64,000 bases of DNA from Streptomyces iakyrus (GCF_000717055.1 NZ_JNXI01000038.1:1-64000), one strand, 5' to 3'. Counted from the first letter of the stretch, positions 19,939 to 29,575 are shown. The notes: generated from the sequence alone by a model not told the origin. Numbers and translations are program-made.

Positions 19939-21006
19939 ATGCCTGACACAACTGGTGCCAGCTACGCAGCCGCGGGCGTCGACATCGAAGCGGGCGACCG
20001 CGCCGTCGAACTGATGAAGGAGTGGGTGAAGAAGGCCCAGCGCCCCGAGGTCCTCGGCGGCCTCGGCGGCTTCGCCGGCCTCTTCGACGCCTCCGCCCTG
20101 AAGAAGTACGAGCGCCCCCTGCTGGCCTCCGCCACGGACGGCGTCGGCACCAAGGTCGACATCGCCCGCCAGCTCGGCGTCTACGACAGCATCGGCCACG
20201 ACCTGGTCGCCATGGTCATGGACGACATCGTGGTCTGCGGAGCCGAGCCGCTGTTCATGACCGACTACATCTGCGTCGGCAAGGTCCACCCCGAGCGGGT
20301 CGCCGCCATCGTCAAGGGCATCGCCGAGGGCTGTGTGCTGGCCGGATGCGCCCTGGTCGGCGGCGAGACGGCCGAGCACCCGGGCCTGCTGGGCGAGGAC
20401 GACTTCGACGTCGCCGGCGCCGGTACGGGCGTCGTGGAGGCCGACCGGCTGCTCGGCGCGGATCGCATCCGCACGGGTGACGCGGTGATCGCCATGGCGT
20501 CCTCCGGGCTTCACTCGAACGGGTACTCCCTCGTCCGCCACGTCCTGCTCAACCAGGCGGGCCTGGCGCTGGACGCGCACATCGAGGAGCTCGGCCGCAC
20601 CCTCGGCGAGGAGCTGCTGGAGCCGACGAAGATCTACTCGCTGGACTGCCTGGCCCTGATGCGCACCACCGAGGTGCACGCCTTCAGCCACGTCACCGGC
20701 GGCGGGCTCGCCGCCAACCTGGCGCGGGTCGTCCCGGACGACCTGCACGCGATCGTGGACCGCTCCACCTGGACGCCGGCCCCGATCTTCGACCTCGTCG
20801 GCCGCACGGGCAGCGTCGAGCGCCTGGAGCTCGAGAAGACCCTGAACATGGGCGTCGGCATGATCGCGATCGTGCCCCAGGAGTCCGTGGACGTGGCCCT
20901 GGCGACCCTCACCGACCGCGGCGTGGACGCCTGGGTGGCCGGAGAGATCACGGACCGGGGCGAGCACCCCACCGGTGCCGCCCTGATCGGTGACTACGCG
21001 AGCTGA
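19939..21006 (+). CDS. purM: Phosphoribosylformylglycinamidine cyclo-ligase (AIR synthetase)
   Basis: 355 residues. AIRS-family motifs: GLGGFAGLFD, SATDGVGTKVDIARQ, GHDLVAMVMDDIVVCGAEPLF, LVGGETAEHPGL, SSGLHSNGYSLVR and HVTGGGLAANLARV. It closes the imidazole ring of AIR from FGAM with ATP (step 5). AAAGG at 19922 is the only Shine-Dalgarno-like element. Confidence 0.97.
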   Translation: MPDTTGASYAAAGVDIEAGDRAVELMKEWVKKAQRPEVLGGLGGFAGLFDASALKKYERPLLASATDGVGTKVDIARQLGVYDSIGHDLVAMVMDDIVVCGAEPLFMTDYICVGKVHPERVAAIVKGIAEGCVLAGCALVGGETAEHPGLLGEDDFDVAGAGTGVVEADRLLGADRIRTGDAVIAMASSGLHSNGYSLVRHVLLNQAGLALDAHIEELGRTLGEELLEPTKIYSLDCLALMRTTEVHAFSHVTGGGLAANLARVVPDDLHAIVDRSTWTPAPIFDLVGRTGSVERLELEKTLNMGVGMIAIVPQESVDVALATLTDRGVDAWVAGEITDRGEHPTGAALIGDYAS

Positions 21007-21040
21007 GGCACGGGGGCCGTGACCCTGCAAGCAGCACAGA

Positions 21041-21072
21041 ACCCGGTCGGTGACCGAAGTCACCAACCGGGT
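21041..21072. terminator. Bidirectional hairpin between purM and the DUF3073 gene
   Basis: A 14-bp stem with one C/A mismatch (ACCCGGTCGGTGAC / GTCACCAACCGGGT), loop CGAA, between two convergent genes. Confidence 0.8.
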
Positions 21073-21089
21073 GAGTGCTCAGTGCAGGG

Positions 21090-21335
21090 TCAAGCGCCGC
21101 GACGATGCTGCGAGGACTGGTCGTCCTCGTCGTCGTCGTCCTCGTAGAGGTCGGCGTACCGTGCGTACAGGTCGTCGTCCTCATCGTCTTCGAACGGCTC
21201 GCCGTTAGGCGGCTGCGGATTCGAAGGCGATGCACCCAGCTCCTCAGCCAGGCGTGAGAGGTCAGTCCCACCGCTGTTGTACTTCAGCTGGCGGGCGACC
21301 TTCGTCTGCTTGGCCTTGGCCCGGCCGCGCCCCAT
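21090..21335 (-). CDS. DUF3073 small acidic protein
   Basis: 81 residues. A basic N-terminus MGRGRAKAKQTKVARQLKY is followed by GGTDLSRLAEELG and a strongly acidic tail (EDDEDDDLYARYADLYEDDDDEDD). This charge-split layout is the actinobacterial DUF3073 family, found next to purM/vdh in S. coelicolor as I recall. The function is unknown; a nucleic-acid contact through the basic end is only a guess. Confidence 0.85.
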   Translation of the reverse strand: MGRGRAKAKQTKVARQLKYNSGGTDLSRLAEELGASPSNPQPPNGEPFEDDEDDDLYARYADLYEDDDDEDDQSSQHRRGA

Positions 21336-21641
21336 GGCTCGACCCCCTCAACGACGGGGCTCGACGGCCCCAGAGTCTTGACACGCGTTCATGGTCCGGC
21401 ACGGACTCTCCGCGGAGAGACCGGTCCGTAGGGCTTCCACGGTACCTGAGCCCGGGCCCATACGGTACGTCGCCCGCATGACGTGCCCGCGCCCAGGACC
21501 TTCGAGGCGCCCCGTCCTCGCTGGTCAACCGCGATTTTAACCACTTATCGGCGGTCGACCCGCCGGTAGAAGTGAGAGTTCTCTCTAACTGCCCACCGGC
21601 GGGTACCGGTCAAACGTACGAGGCGCCCCGGACGGCCCGGC
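21336..21641. other. Intergenic region between the DUF3073 and valine dehydrogenase genes
   Basis: No gene is seen. It must hold the DUF3073 promoter (minus strand) and the 3' end of the vdh transcript. A 10-bp inverted repeat (ACCCGCCGGT at 21558-21567 and its complement at 21595-21604) with a 27-nt loop, 37 nt after the vdh stop, could be its terminator. Confidence 0.4.
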
Positions 21642-22748
21642 TCAGCGCGCCCGGCGGGCCAGGGCCGCGTCGTGCATCCGCTGCTCGGCGATCCGGTCGG
21701 CCGCCGCGGCCGGCGGAATGCCGTCCTCCTTCGCACGTGCGAATATGGCCAGCGTGGTGTCGAAGATCTTCGACGCCTTCGCCTTGCACCGGTCGAAGTC
21801 GAAGCCGTGCAGCTCGTCGGCGACCTGGATGACCCCGCCGGCGTTCACCACGTAGTCCGGCGCGTAGAGGATCCCGCGGTCGGCGAGGTCCTTCTCCACG
21901 CCCGGGTGGGCGAGCTGGTTGTTGGCGGCGCCGCAGACCACCTTGGCGGTCAGCGCGGGCACGGTGTCGTCGTTCAGGGCACCACCGAGCGCGCAGGGGG
22001 CGTAGATGTCGAGGCCCTCGGCGCGGATCAGGGTCGCGGTGTCGGCGACGGCCGTGACCCCCGTCGGGTGCGCCGCGAGGATCCGGCCCACGGCCTCCTC
22101 GCGCACGTCCGTGATGACGACCTCGGCGCCCTCCGCCCGCAGGTGCTCCACCAGGTGGTGGCCGACCTTGCCGACGCCCGCGATGCCGACCCGCTTCCCG
22201 CGCAGCGAGGGGTCGCCCCACAGGTGCTGCGCGGAGGCCCGCATGCCCTGGTAGACGCCGTAGGCGGTGAGGACGGAGGAGTCCCCGGCGCCGCCGTTCT
22301 CGGGGGAGCGGCCGGTCGTCCAGCGGCACTCGCGCGCCACGACGTCCATGTCGGTCACGTATGTGCCGACGTCGCAGGCGGTGACGTACCGGCCGCCGAG
22401 CGAGGCCACGAACCGGCCGTAGGCGAGGAGCAGCTCCTCGCTCTTGGTCTTCTCCGGGTCGCCGATGATCACGGCCTTGCCGCCGCCGTGGTCGAGACCG
22501 GCCATGGCGTTCTTGTACGACATCCCGCGGGCGAGGTTCAGCGCGTCGGCGACGGCCTCGGCCTCGTTCGCGTACGGGTAGAAGCGCGTACCGCCGAGCG
22601 CGGGGCCCAGAGCGGTGGAGTGGAGGGCGATGACGGCCTTGAGGCCGCTCGCGCGGTCCTGGCAGAGCACGACTTGCTCATGTCCGCCCTGGTCCGAGTG
22701 GAACAGGGTGTGCAGTACATCAGCAGGTGCGCCGGTTACGTCGGTCAC
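21642..22748 (-). CDS. vdh: Valine dehydrogenase (NAD-dependent, Leu/Val/Phe dehydrogenase family)
   Basis: 368 residues. The start [19 protein letters not shown] closely matches Streptomyces valine dehydrogenase as remembered. Substrate and catalytic residues lie in [20 protein letters not shown] (the catalytic Lys is in the GGGK element) and [11 protein letters not shown]; the NAD-binding motif is [15 protein letters not shown]. It oxidatively deaminates branched-chain amino acids, feeding acyl-CoA precursors for polyketides. Single gene with its own upstream region. Confidence 0.93.
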   Translation of the reverse strand: MTDVTGAPADVLHTLFHSDQGGHEQVVLCQDRASGLKAVIALHSTALGPALGGTRFYPYANEAEAVADALNLARGMSYKNAMAGLDHGGGKAVIIGDPEKTKSEELLLAYGRFVASLGGRYVTACDVGTYVTDMDVVARECRWTTGRSPENGGAGDSSVLTAYGVYQGMRASAQHLWGDPSLRGKRVGIAGVGKVGHHLVEHLRAEGAEVVITDVREEAVGRILAAHPTGVTAVADTATLIRAEGLDIYAPCALGGALNDDTVPALTAKVVCGAANNQLAHPGVEKDLADRGILYAPDYVVNAGGVIQVADELHGFDFDRCKAKASKIFDTTLAIFARAKEDGIPPAAAADRIAEQRMHDAALARRAR

Positions 22749-22792
22749 GGTGGTGACTCCTGAGTAGGTGCGGCGGGTGGAGACCAGCTCCC

Positions 22793-22828
22793 GTGGGGGT
22801 CCCCCCGCGCTTTTGGCTGTGGGGGAGG
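22793..22828. repeat. Dispersed Streptomyces-type hairpin repeat, variant copy
   Basis: GTGGGGGTCCCCCC, a spacer containing GCGCTTTTGGC, and TGTGGGGGAG. The GGGGGTCCCCCC...GGGGGAG frame matches the element at 50149, although the loop differs. It is located in the vdh upstream region, 45-80 nt before its start codon. Confidence 0.55.
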
Positions 22829-23000
22829 GTGGCGGGGACTGTTGAGCATGAGATTAGAGCCTGGTGGCCCCGCCGGCCGCACAGTGCACAGGATCACCTC
22901 CGACCGGAGTACAGCCGTGCGACGATTTGCATAGATTTCCCGCGCGATCGTGAGTGGGTTCCGCAGGTTTTCGCGGCGGTGCGCGGGGGAGGGAGCAGGC

Positions 23001-23846
23001 GTGCCCAAGGTGACCTCGGTGATCGTCCCCTACGCGACCTACCTGCGCGTGTACGAACCGCTGGCCGCCTTCCCCGAGCCGGAGCGCAGCCACTGGGCCC
23101 GTTACGCCCGCCGCACGGACCGCCCCTCGTACCAGGACGAACTCCGGCGCGCCCTGGCCGACTTGGCCCCCACCCCGCCGGTGGCGGTGCCGGTGCACGA
23201 GAGCGAGGACGCCTTCGTGCTCGACGTCGACGGCGTCGTCTGTGTCTGCCCCTGGCGCACCCGGCTGCGCGGCTGGCTGGCCCTGGACGAGCTCAGCGAG
23301 GAGCTGCCCCCGCCGGTCATGGACGCCGTCCTGCCGCCCGTCCTGCGGCGCCAGGCCGCCCAGGACTACGAGCGCTGGCTGGCGATCAACCCGGACGCCC
23401 GGCCGTGGATCCGTACGGCCACCTGGCAGGTGCCGATCAACTGGTTCGTGCTGGTCTCCGACGACGAGCGCGAGTACGACAAGGGTGCATCCGTCGGCAG
23501 CCCGCCCGTGCTGCGCTACCGCACCCCCATGGTCCAGGCCCGGCGTCGGGTGGCCCGGGGCCTGCGCGCCCTGAAGGAGGCCATGGACGAGGGGCCGCTG
23601 ATCGACGGCCTGATGGACGTCGGCCGCTGGCTGGAGGAGTTCCACCCGCGCTCGCTCGTGGAGCTGGACTACGGCGGCCTGGTGCACGCGGTGCCGGCCG
23701 GGGCGCTGGAGGACGACCACTCTGCGGCGGACGTGGCCGAGGGCATCGCCGCGCTGCGCAGGGGCGACGGGGCCGCCGCGGGAGAGGTGTACGCCCGGCT
23801 CGTGGAGCGGTGGCGTTCGGTACGGGATCTGCGGTCGGCCAACTGA
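23001..23846 (+). CDS. Conserved actinobacterial protein of unknown function
   Basis: 281 residues from GTG 23001, chosen because GGAGGG lies 8-13 nt upstream and the protein then starts MPKVTSVIVPYATYLRVYEPL. It has no signal peptide, membrane segment or motif I recognise. The sequence is soluble-looking with several Trp/Tyr-rich patches (RTATWQVPINWFVLVSDDER, VGRWLEEFHPRSLVELDYGGLVH). It sits between vdh (divergent) and bldC, as in S. coelicolor by recollection. Confidence 0.75.
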   Translation: MPKVTSVIVPYATYLRVYEPLAAFPEPERSHWARYARRTDRPSYQDELRRALADLAPTPPVAVPVHESEDAFVLDVDGVVCVCPWRTRLRGWLALDELSEELPPPVMDAVLPPVLRRQAAQDYERWLAINPDARPWIRTATWQVPINWFVLVSDDEREYDKGASVGSPPVLRYRTPMVQARRRVARGLRALKEAMDEGPLIDGLMDVGRWLEEFHPRSLVELDYGGLVHAVPAGALEDDHSAADVAEGIAALRRGDGAAAGEVYARLVERWRSVRDLRSAN

Positions 23847-24445
23847 CCCCTGACCTTGATGTCCGTACAGACCGCTCGCATTCGGTCACGAACTGACGTT
23901 TGACGAACCGCCCGATTTGGGGTTTCGTCCTCGCACCGAGTTCCTGAAGCGGGCTGCGCGTCTCCTGAGGCTTCGTCAACAAGGGACGTAGGGCTCGATC
24001 CGGGCAGACCTCTCAAGTAGGCCAAGCGTGACGGACTACACGTACGAGGCTCTTGCGTCCCTTGCCCCTCCTCATGCCAAAATAGGACAAGGAGTCCGGG
24101 GAGGGCTCCTTCCGTCCCATGGTCTTGCATTATGGGCGGAATCTCAGCATTGCACGCTTTGGGGGGTCTCGTGACTTCCTGATCACCCTGTGACTGATCG
24201 TCACAGCGGTGTGACTGTCCGCTATGGCATGGTCCATCGGCTTCCGTCGCTGATGAACACCTGGAGGGGCAATTCCATCGGTTTGGCCGACGCGGCTGGA
24301 CAGATGGTGTAGTTGTAGTGCCGAGGACAAGCCGTTCGTCCTATAACCGACTCGACTCGCGTCCGCCATTTCGGGCAACGCGGGTCAAGGTGCAGAATTT
24401 AGAGGAAAGAACCGAGAAGGTTCGGTTCTCCCGAGGAGGCCGCTC
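23847..24445. other. 600-nt region upstream of bldC
   Basis: No credible gene. The composition drops towards AT in 24120-24420, consistent with a regulatory region for bldC. It contains the inverted repeat at 24188-24206 and, just before the gene, an A/G-rich leader with AGAGGAAAGAACCGAGAAGG and the Shine-Dalgarno GAGGAGG. Confidence 0.5.
24188..24206. promoter_or_regulatory. Inverted repeat CTGTGAC-N5-GTCACAG upstream of bldC
   Basis: 7-bp perfect arms around TGATC, 240 nt before the bldC start. It resembles a Crp/Fnr-family half-site pair, but the spacing is one base longer than the usual TGTGA-N6-TCACA, so the binder is uncertain. Confidence 0.35.
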
Positions 24446-24652
24446 ATGACCGCTCGCACCCCTGATGCCGAGCCGCTGCTGACCCCCGCTGAGGTCGCCA
24501 CCATGTTCCGTGTGGACCCGAAGACGGTCACGCGGTGGGCGAAGGCCGGCAAGCTCACGTCGATCCGCACGCTCGGCGGGCATCGGCGCTACCGCGAGGC
24601 CGAGGTCCGCGCTCTGCTCGCGGGCATCCCGCAGCAGCGCAGCGAGGCCTGA
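24446..24652 (+). CDS. bldC: Developmental regulator BldC (MerR-like winged HTH)
   Basis: 68 residues, the full length of BldC. A single MerR-type DNA-binding domain without effector domain: LLTPAEVATMFRVDPKTVTRWAKAGKL (HTH) and RTLGGHRRYREAEVRALL (wing). BldC binds cooperatively to direct repeats and represses the onset of sporulation genes in Streptomyces. Clear Shine-Dalgarno CGAGGAGG. A long upstream region and a strong downstream terminator make it a single-gene unit. Confidence 0.97.
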   Translation: MTARTPDAEPLLTPAEVATMFRVDPKTVTRWAKAGKLTSIRTLGGHRRYREAEVRALLAGIPQQRSEA

Positions 24653-24800
24653 ACAACTGAATAACCGGGCAAACCGGCTGGTTCCCCCAACTGGCCGCGG
24701 TGTCCGGACCACAGCTCCAAACGACGCGGGTCCTGCCCCAACAGGCCCCACGCCCAAGCCGTTCAAGGCTTTCCAGGCATACAGCAGGGTGCGTCGTCGG

Positions 24801-24838
24801 TCGCGCTGGACTCCGCCGGGTCCAGCGCGATCTTTTTT
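24801..24838 (+). terminator. Rho-independent terminator with U-tract, downstream of bldC
   Basis: An 11-bp perfect stem (TCGCGCTGGAC / GTCCAGCGCGA) followed by CTTTTTT, an unusually canonical terminator for this genome. It lies 150 nt after the bldC stop, so the bldC mRNA would have a long 3' UTR. Confidence 0.85.
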
Positions 24839-25114
24839 GTGCGCCCGCGACGGTTCTGCCGATCCCGCTGTGAGCAGCCTTGTAGGAGCCTGGGGAAGGG
24901 TGTCGGATCAGCCGTGTGCGGCACCTCGGGGAGGGTGCAATTGCACATATTAAATTGACCCTTTGTAGGCGGGGTGTAAGTACCGCACTTTTCAAAACTC
25001 ATGCGGTGACACCCGTCACATACCAAGCGGCTTGTTAGCTCCGCCGCAGGTGCTGTAGAGAAGCCGCCGCCCCCAGCTGCCCCTCTCCGCGCGGGTGTTG
25101 GGACGGCTCGTGGA
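24839..25114. other. Intergenic region between the bldC terminator and the 25115 gene
   Basis: No gene is seen. The stretch around 24945-25010 is unusually AT-rich and includes TTGACC (24955) and GTGTAAGTACCGCACTTTTC, so a promoter or silencing target is possible, but nothing on the plus strand downstream would be served by it. Confidence 0.3.
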
Positions 25115-25306
25115 TCACGCGGGTGCCGGGCTCTCGCCCTCCTGGGTCCGGGCCGCGCCCTGGGCGGCACGCGGCGCGGACTCCAGCGCCAGCCGCAGCA
25201 GGTGATGGCAGATCGGGCAGTGCCGGGTGAGGTGCCGGTACGACGACGCGGCCGACAGGTGCGCGCGCAGCAGAGCCCGCGTCTCGTGCCTCGCCGCTGC
25301 CGCCAT
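25115..25306 (-). CDS. Small DUF6274-like protein with a CPICH motif
   Basis: 63 residues. MAAAARHETRALLRAHLS, then YRHLTRHCPICHHLLRLAL. The His/Cys-rich centre (H-x4-H-CPICHH) could bind zinc. It matches a small Streptomyces family as I recall it (DUF6274). The longer reading in another frame of the same strand (25035-25313) has composition-driven low complexity and is not preferred. Function unknown. Confidence 0.6.
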   Translation of the reverse strand: MAAAARHETRALLRAHLSAASSYRHLTRHCPICHHLLRLALESAPRAAQGAARTQEGESPAPA

Positions 25307-25425
25307 GTGCCACCTCCAGGAGGCCGCACGGACGACGGCCCTGGTTCTGGGGTACCGACGGATTGAGGGGTCGTCAAGACAGCGTGTGGCGGCCCGAATG
25401 GCCTACGAGGAGGCCAGGGCACACA

Positions 25426-25457
25426 AAAGAGCCCGGATCCGAAGATCCGGGCTCTTT
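25426..25457 (-). terminator. Terminator of tRNA-Asp (25463)
   Basis: A 14-bp perfect stem AAAGAGCCCGGATC / GATCCGGGCTCTTT, loop CGAA, ending with T-rich sequence on the minus strand directly after the tRNA. Confidence 0.85.
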
Positions 25458-25462
25458 CACTG

Positions 25463-25537
25463 CGGTCCTGACGGGATTTGAACCCGCGGCCTCCACCTTG
25501 ACAGGGTGGCGAGCACTCCAAACTGCTCCACAGGACC
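25463..25537 (-). tRNA. tRNA-Asp (anticodon GTC), copy 1
   Basis: Acceptor GGTCCTG/CAGGACC, anticodon loop CTGTCAAG, T-loop GTTCAAAT; CCA not encoded. All 75 nt are identical to the tRNA-Asp at 30065. Confidence 0.95.
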
Positions 25538-25630
25538 AGGTTTCGCGGCGCCATTCGTGCGTTGCGCTGCGAGAAGAGACTGTACAGGAGGGTGAGCCCC
25601 GGGTCGAACTCACCCTGCGTACAGGTCCCG

Positions 25631-28600
25631 TCACGGTGCCGCCGCGTCGATCGCCTTCACGATCCGCTTGTCGGAGACGGGGTACGCCGTGCCCAGCGCG
25701 TGGGCGAAGTAGCTGACCCGGAGCTCCTCGATCATCCAGCGGATGTCCAGGACCGACGACGGGACCGGCCGCCCCTGCGGCATCTGCTCCAGGAGCCAGG
25801 CGTACTCGTCCTGCATCTCCTGGACCTTCTGCATGCGCGTGGTGTCCCGCTGGACGTTCGTCGGCATCTGCTGGAGGCGCCGGTCGGCCGCCACCAGGTA
25901 GCGCATCAGGTCCGGCATCCGCCGCATCCCCGCCTCCGTCACGAAGCCGGGCTTCACGAGCGCGTCCAGCTGCCCCCGCACGTCCTGGAGGTTCGCCAGC
26001 AGCGCGGGGCTGCGTACGGCCTTCAGACGGCGCTCACAGGCCTGCCAGGCGGCCAGGACCTGCTGCACCTGCCCCACCGTGCGGACGGTCGTGTCGACGA
26101 TCTCGGCGCGCACCTTGTCGTACAGCTTCCGGTACGACTCCTCGTCCCACGCCGGCCCGCCGAAGTCCCCGATCAGCTTGTCCGCGGCGGCCATCGCGCA
26201 GTCGTCGAACAGACCCTGGACCGAGCCGTGCGGATTCGCCGACAGGGCCAGCTTCTGCGCGTTCGTCAGGCGGTCGCTCGCGAATTTCGCGGGATTCACC
26301 GGGATGTTGCGCAGGATCAGCCGGCGCGTGCCCTTCCACATCGCCTGCGCCTGCTCCGCCTCCGTGTCGAAGAGGCGCACGGAGACCGTGTCGCCGTCGT
26401 CGACCAGCGCCGGGTACGCCTTGACCGGCTGACCGGCCCGGCGGGTCTCGAAGACGCGGGTGAGGGTGCCGATCGTCCAGTCCGTCAGGCCCGAGCGCTC
26501 CAGGGACTCTCCGCCCGAGCGCTCGGCCGTCGCCGCGGCCGCCTGAGAGAGGGCCTTGCGGGCCTTCGGGCGCAGCTTGAGCTTCAGCGCCTCCAGGTCC
26601 TTGTCCTCGGCCAGTTTGCGCCGCCGCTCGTCGACGATCCGGAACGTGACCTTCAAGTGGTCGGGGACCTTGGACAGATCGAAGTCGTCCTCCTCGAAGG
26701 GCACCCCGACCATGAGCCGCAGCTCGCGGGTCATGGTCACCGTGAGGGGCTCCTGGAGCGGGACGGCCCGGTCCAGGAACGCCTTCGCGAAGTTCGGCGC
26801 GGGGACGTAGTTCCGGCGGACCGGCTTGGGCAGGGACCGGATCAGCTCCGTCACCAGCTCCTCGCGCAGCCCCGGGATCTGCCAGTCGAAACCCTCGGCC
26901 GTGACCTGGTTGAGGACCTGGAGCGGGATGTGGACGGTCACACCGTCCGCGTCCGCGCCCGGCTCGAACTGGTACGTCACCCGGAACTTGAGGTTCCCCT
27001 GGCGCCACGAGTCGGGGTAGTCGGCCTTGGTGACCTCGCCCGCCTTCTCGTTGATGAGCATCTCGCGCTCGAAATCGAGGAAGTCCGGCTGCTCGTGCCG
27101 CTTGTGCTTCCACCACGAGTCGAAGTGGGCGCCGGACACGACGTGTTCGGGGATCCGCTGGTCGTAGAAGTCGTACAGCGTCTCGTCGTCCACCAGGATG
27201 TCCCGGCGCCGGGCGCGATGCTCCAGCTCCTCGACCTCCGTGAGCAGGCGGCGGTTGCTCGAGAAGAACTTGTGGTGCGTACGCCAGTCGCCCTCGACCA
27301 GCGCGTTGCGGATGAACAGCTCACGGCTGATCTCCGGGTCGATCCGCCCGTAGTTGACCTTCCGCTGCGCCACGATCGGCACGCCGTACAGCGTGACCTT
27401 CTCGTACGCCATCACCGCGGCCTGGTCCTTCTCCCAGTGCGGCTCGCTGTAGGTGCGCTTGACGAGGTGCGCGGCGAGCGGCTCGACCCACTCGGGCTCG
27501 ATCTTCGCGTTGACGCGGGCCCAGAGGCGGGACGTCTCGACGAGCTCGGCGGACATCACGAAACGCGGCGGCTTCTTGAACAGGGCCGAACCCGGGAAGA
27601 CCGCGAACTTCGCGTTGCGCGCCCCCAGATACTCGTTCTTGGCGCCTTCCTTGACGTCCTTCATGCCGACGTGCGACAGCAGGCCGGCCAGGAGGGAGAC
27701 GTGGATGCGGTCGGCCGGGGCGTCGTCCTCGTTGAGGTGGATGCCCATCTGCTTCGCGACCGTGCGCAACTGCGTGTAGATGTCCTGCCATTCGCGGATG
27801 CGAAGGAAGTTCAGGTACTCCTGCTTGCACATCCGGCGGAAGGAGGACGACCCCCGCTCCTTCTGCTGCTCACGGACGTAGCGCCAGAGGTTGAGGTAGG
27901 CCAGGAAGTCGCTGGACTCGTCCTTGAAGCGGGCGTGCTGCTGATCGGCCTGGGTCTGCTTGTCGGCGGGGCGCTCGCGCGGGTCCTGGATGGACAGCGC
28001 GGCGGCTATGACCATGACCTCGCGCACACAGCCGTTCTTGTCCGCCTCCAGGACCATCCGGGCCAGCCGGGGGTCGACGGGCAGCTGCGCCAGCTTGCGG
28101 CCGGTCTCCGTGAGCCGCTTGCGCGGGTCCTTCTGCGCCGGGTCCAGGGCGTTCAGCTCTTGGAGCAGCTGGACGCCGTCGCGGATGTTGCGGTGGTCCG
28201 GCGGGTCGATGAAGGGGAACTTCTCGATGTCCCCGAGGCCGGCCGCGGTCATCTGGAGGATCACGGAGGCGAGGTTGGTCCGGAGGATCTCCGCGTCCGT
28301 GAACTCCGGGCGGGCCTCGAAGTCGTCCTCGCTGTACAGGCGGATGCAGATGCCGTCCGAGGTACGGCCGCAGCGGCCCTTGCGCTGATTGGCGCTGGCC
28401 TGCGAGACCGGCTCGATGGGCAGCCGCTGGACCTTGGTGCGGTGGCTGTAGCGGGAGATCCGCGCGAAACCGGGGTCGATGACGTATTTGATCCCCGGGA
28501 CCGTCAGCGACGTCTCGGCGACGTTCGTGGCCAGAACGATCCTGCGGCCCGTGTGCGGCTGGAAGACGCGGTGCTGCTCCGCGTGGGAGAGCCGGGCGTA

Positions 28601-29575
28601 GAGCGGCAGGATCTCCGTGAACCGGTAGTTCTTCTTGGTGAGGGCGTCCGCCGTGTCCCTGATCTCCCGCTCACCGGAGAGGAAGACGAGGATGTCGCCC
28701 TTGCCCTCCTTCTGGAGCTCCTCCACGGCATCGGTGATCGCGGTGATCTGGTCGCGGTCGGCGTCGTCGCCGTCCTCCTCCAGCAGCGGCCGGTAGCGGA
28801 CCTCCACGGGATACGTACGTCCGCTGACCTCGATGATCGGGGCGTCGCCGAAATGCCGCGAGAACCGCTCCGGGTCGATCGTGGCCGAGGTGATGACGAC
28901 CTTGAGGTCCGGGCGCTTCGGCAGCAGCTGGGCCAGGTAGCCCAGCAGGAAGTCGATGTTGAGGGACCGCTCGTGGGCCTCGTCGATGATGATCGTGTCG
29001 TAGGCGCGCAGCTCGCGGTCGGTCTGGATCTCGGCGAGCAGGATGCCGTCCGTCATGAGCTTGACGAAGGTGGCGTCCGGGTCGACCTGGTCGGTGAAGC
29101 GCACCTTCCAGCCGACTGCCCCGCCGAGCGGGGTGTCCAGCTCCTCGGCGACCCGCTCGGCGACCGTGCGCGCGGCGATCCTGCGCGGCTGCGTGTGCCC
29201 GATCATGCCGCGTACGCCGCGCCCGAGCTCCAGGCAGATCTTGGGGATCTGCGTCGTCTTGCCGGAGCCCGTCTCACCGGCGACGATCACGACCTGGTGG
29301 TCGCGGATGGCGTCGGCGATCGCGTCCTTCTTCTGGCTGACCGGCAGCTGCTCGGGGTACGTCACCTCGGGCACGAGGGCACGCCGCCCGGCCATCCGTT
29401 CCTCTGCCTTGCCGACCTCCGCCTCGATCTCGGCGAGCACGGCGGCCCGCGCCTCCGGCTTACGGATCTTGCGCGCACCTTCGAGCCTGCGCCCGAGCCG
29501 GTGCGCATCACGCAGGGACAGCTCGGTCAGGCGGGGGGCGAGGGCGCCGAGGGCGGGGGCGGGGTGCGTAGACAT
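25631..29575 (-). CDS. hrpA: ATP-dependent RNA helicase HrpA (DEAH box)
   Basis: 1314 residues, full length for HrpA. Walker A GETGSGKT (100-107), DEAH (198-201), SAT motif VITSATIDPERF, motif VI QRKGRCGR. Helicase-associated and OB-fold regions follow, and a long DUF3418-type C-terminal half. Such helicases resolve stalled ribosomes or remodel mRNA. ATG 29575 follows a weak Shine-Dalgarno. It is flanked by two identical tRNA-Asp genes. Confidence 0.95.
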   Translation of the reverse strand: MSTHPAPALGALAPRLTELSLRDAHRLGRRLEGARKIRKPEARAAVLAEIEAEVGKAEERMAGRRALVPEVTYPEQLPVSQKKDAIADAIRDHQVVIVAGETGSGKTTQIPKICLELGRGVRGMIGHTQPRRIAARTVAERVAEELDTPLGGAVGWKVRFTDQVDPDATFVKLMTDGILLAEIQTDRELRAYDTIIIDEAHERSLNIDFLLGYLAQLLPKRPDLKVVITSATIDPERFSRHFGDAPIIEVSGRTYPVEVRYRPLLEEDGDDADRDQITAITDAVEELQKEGKGDILVFLSGEREIRDTADALTKKNYRFTEILPLYARLSHAEQHRVFQPHTGRRIVLATNVAETSLTVPGIKYVIDPGFARISRYSHRTKVQRLPIEPVSQASANQRKGRCGRTSDGICIRLYSEDDFEARPEFTDAEILRTNLASVILQMTAAGLGDIEKFPFIDPPDHRNIRDGVQLLQELNALDPAQKDPRKRLTETGRKLAQLPVDPRLARMVLEADKNGCVREVMVIAAALSIQDPRERPADKQTQADQQHARFKDESSDFLAYLNLWRYVREQQKERGSSSFRRMCKQEYLNFLRIREWQDIYTQLRTVAKQMGIHLNEDDAPADRIHVSLLAGLLSHVGMKDVKEGAKNEYLGARNAKFAVFPGSALFKKPPRFVMSAELVETSRLWARVNAKIEPEWVEPLAAHLVKRTYSEPHWEKDQAAVMAYEKVTLYGVPIVAQRKVNYGRIDPEISRELFIRNALVEGDWRTHHKFFSSNRRLLTEVEELEHRARRRDILVDDETLYDFYDQRIPEHVVSGAHFDSWWKHKRHEQPDFLDFEREMLINEKAGEVTKADYPDSWRQGNLKFRVTYQFEPGADADGVTVHIPLQVLNQVTAEGFDWQIPGLREELVTELIRSLPKPVRRNYVPAPNFAKAFLDRAVPLQEPLTVTMTRELRLMVGVPFEEDDFDLSKVPDHLKVTFRIVDERRRKLAEDKDLEALKLKLRPKARKALSQAAAATAERSGGESLERSGLTDWTIGTLTRVFETRRAGQPVKAYPALVDDGDTVSVRLFDTEAEQAQAMWKGTRRLILRNIPVNPAKFASDRLTNAQKLALSANPHGSVQGLFDDCAMAAADKLIGDFGGPAWDEESYRKLYDKVRAEIVDTTVRTVGQVQQVLAAWQACERRLKAVRSPALLANLQDVRGQLDALVKPGFVTEAGMRRMPDLMRYLVAADRRLQQMPTNVQRDTTRMQKVQEMQDEYAWLLEQMPQGRPVPSSVLDIRWMIEELRVSYFAHALGTAYPVSDKRIVKAIDAAAP

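Noticed and set aside
24188..24206. Calling the bldC upstream dyad a Crp site
   Set aside because: The spacing is one nucleotide longer than the Crp consensus; kept only as an unassigned inverted repeat.
25035..25313. A 92-codon frame overlapping the small CPICH protein gene
   Set aside because: Low-complexity Pro/Ala/Gly product; the 63-codon frame has the conserved-looking His/Cys core.
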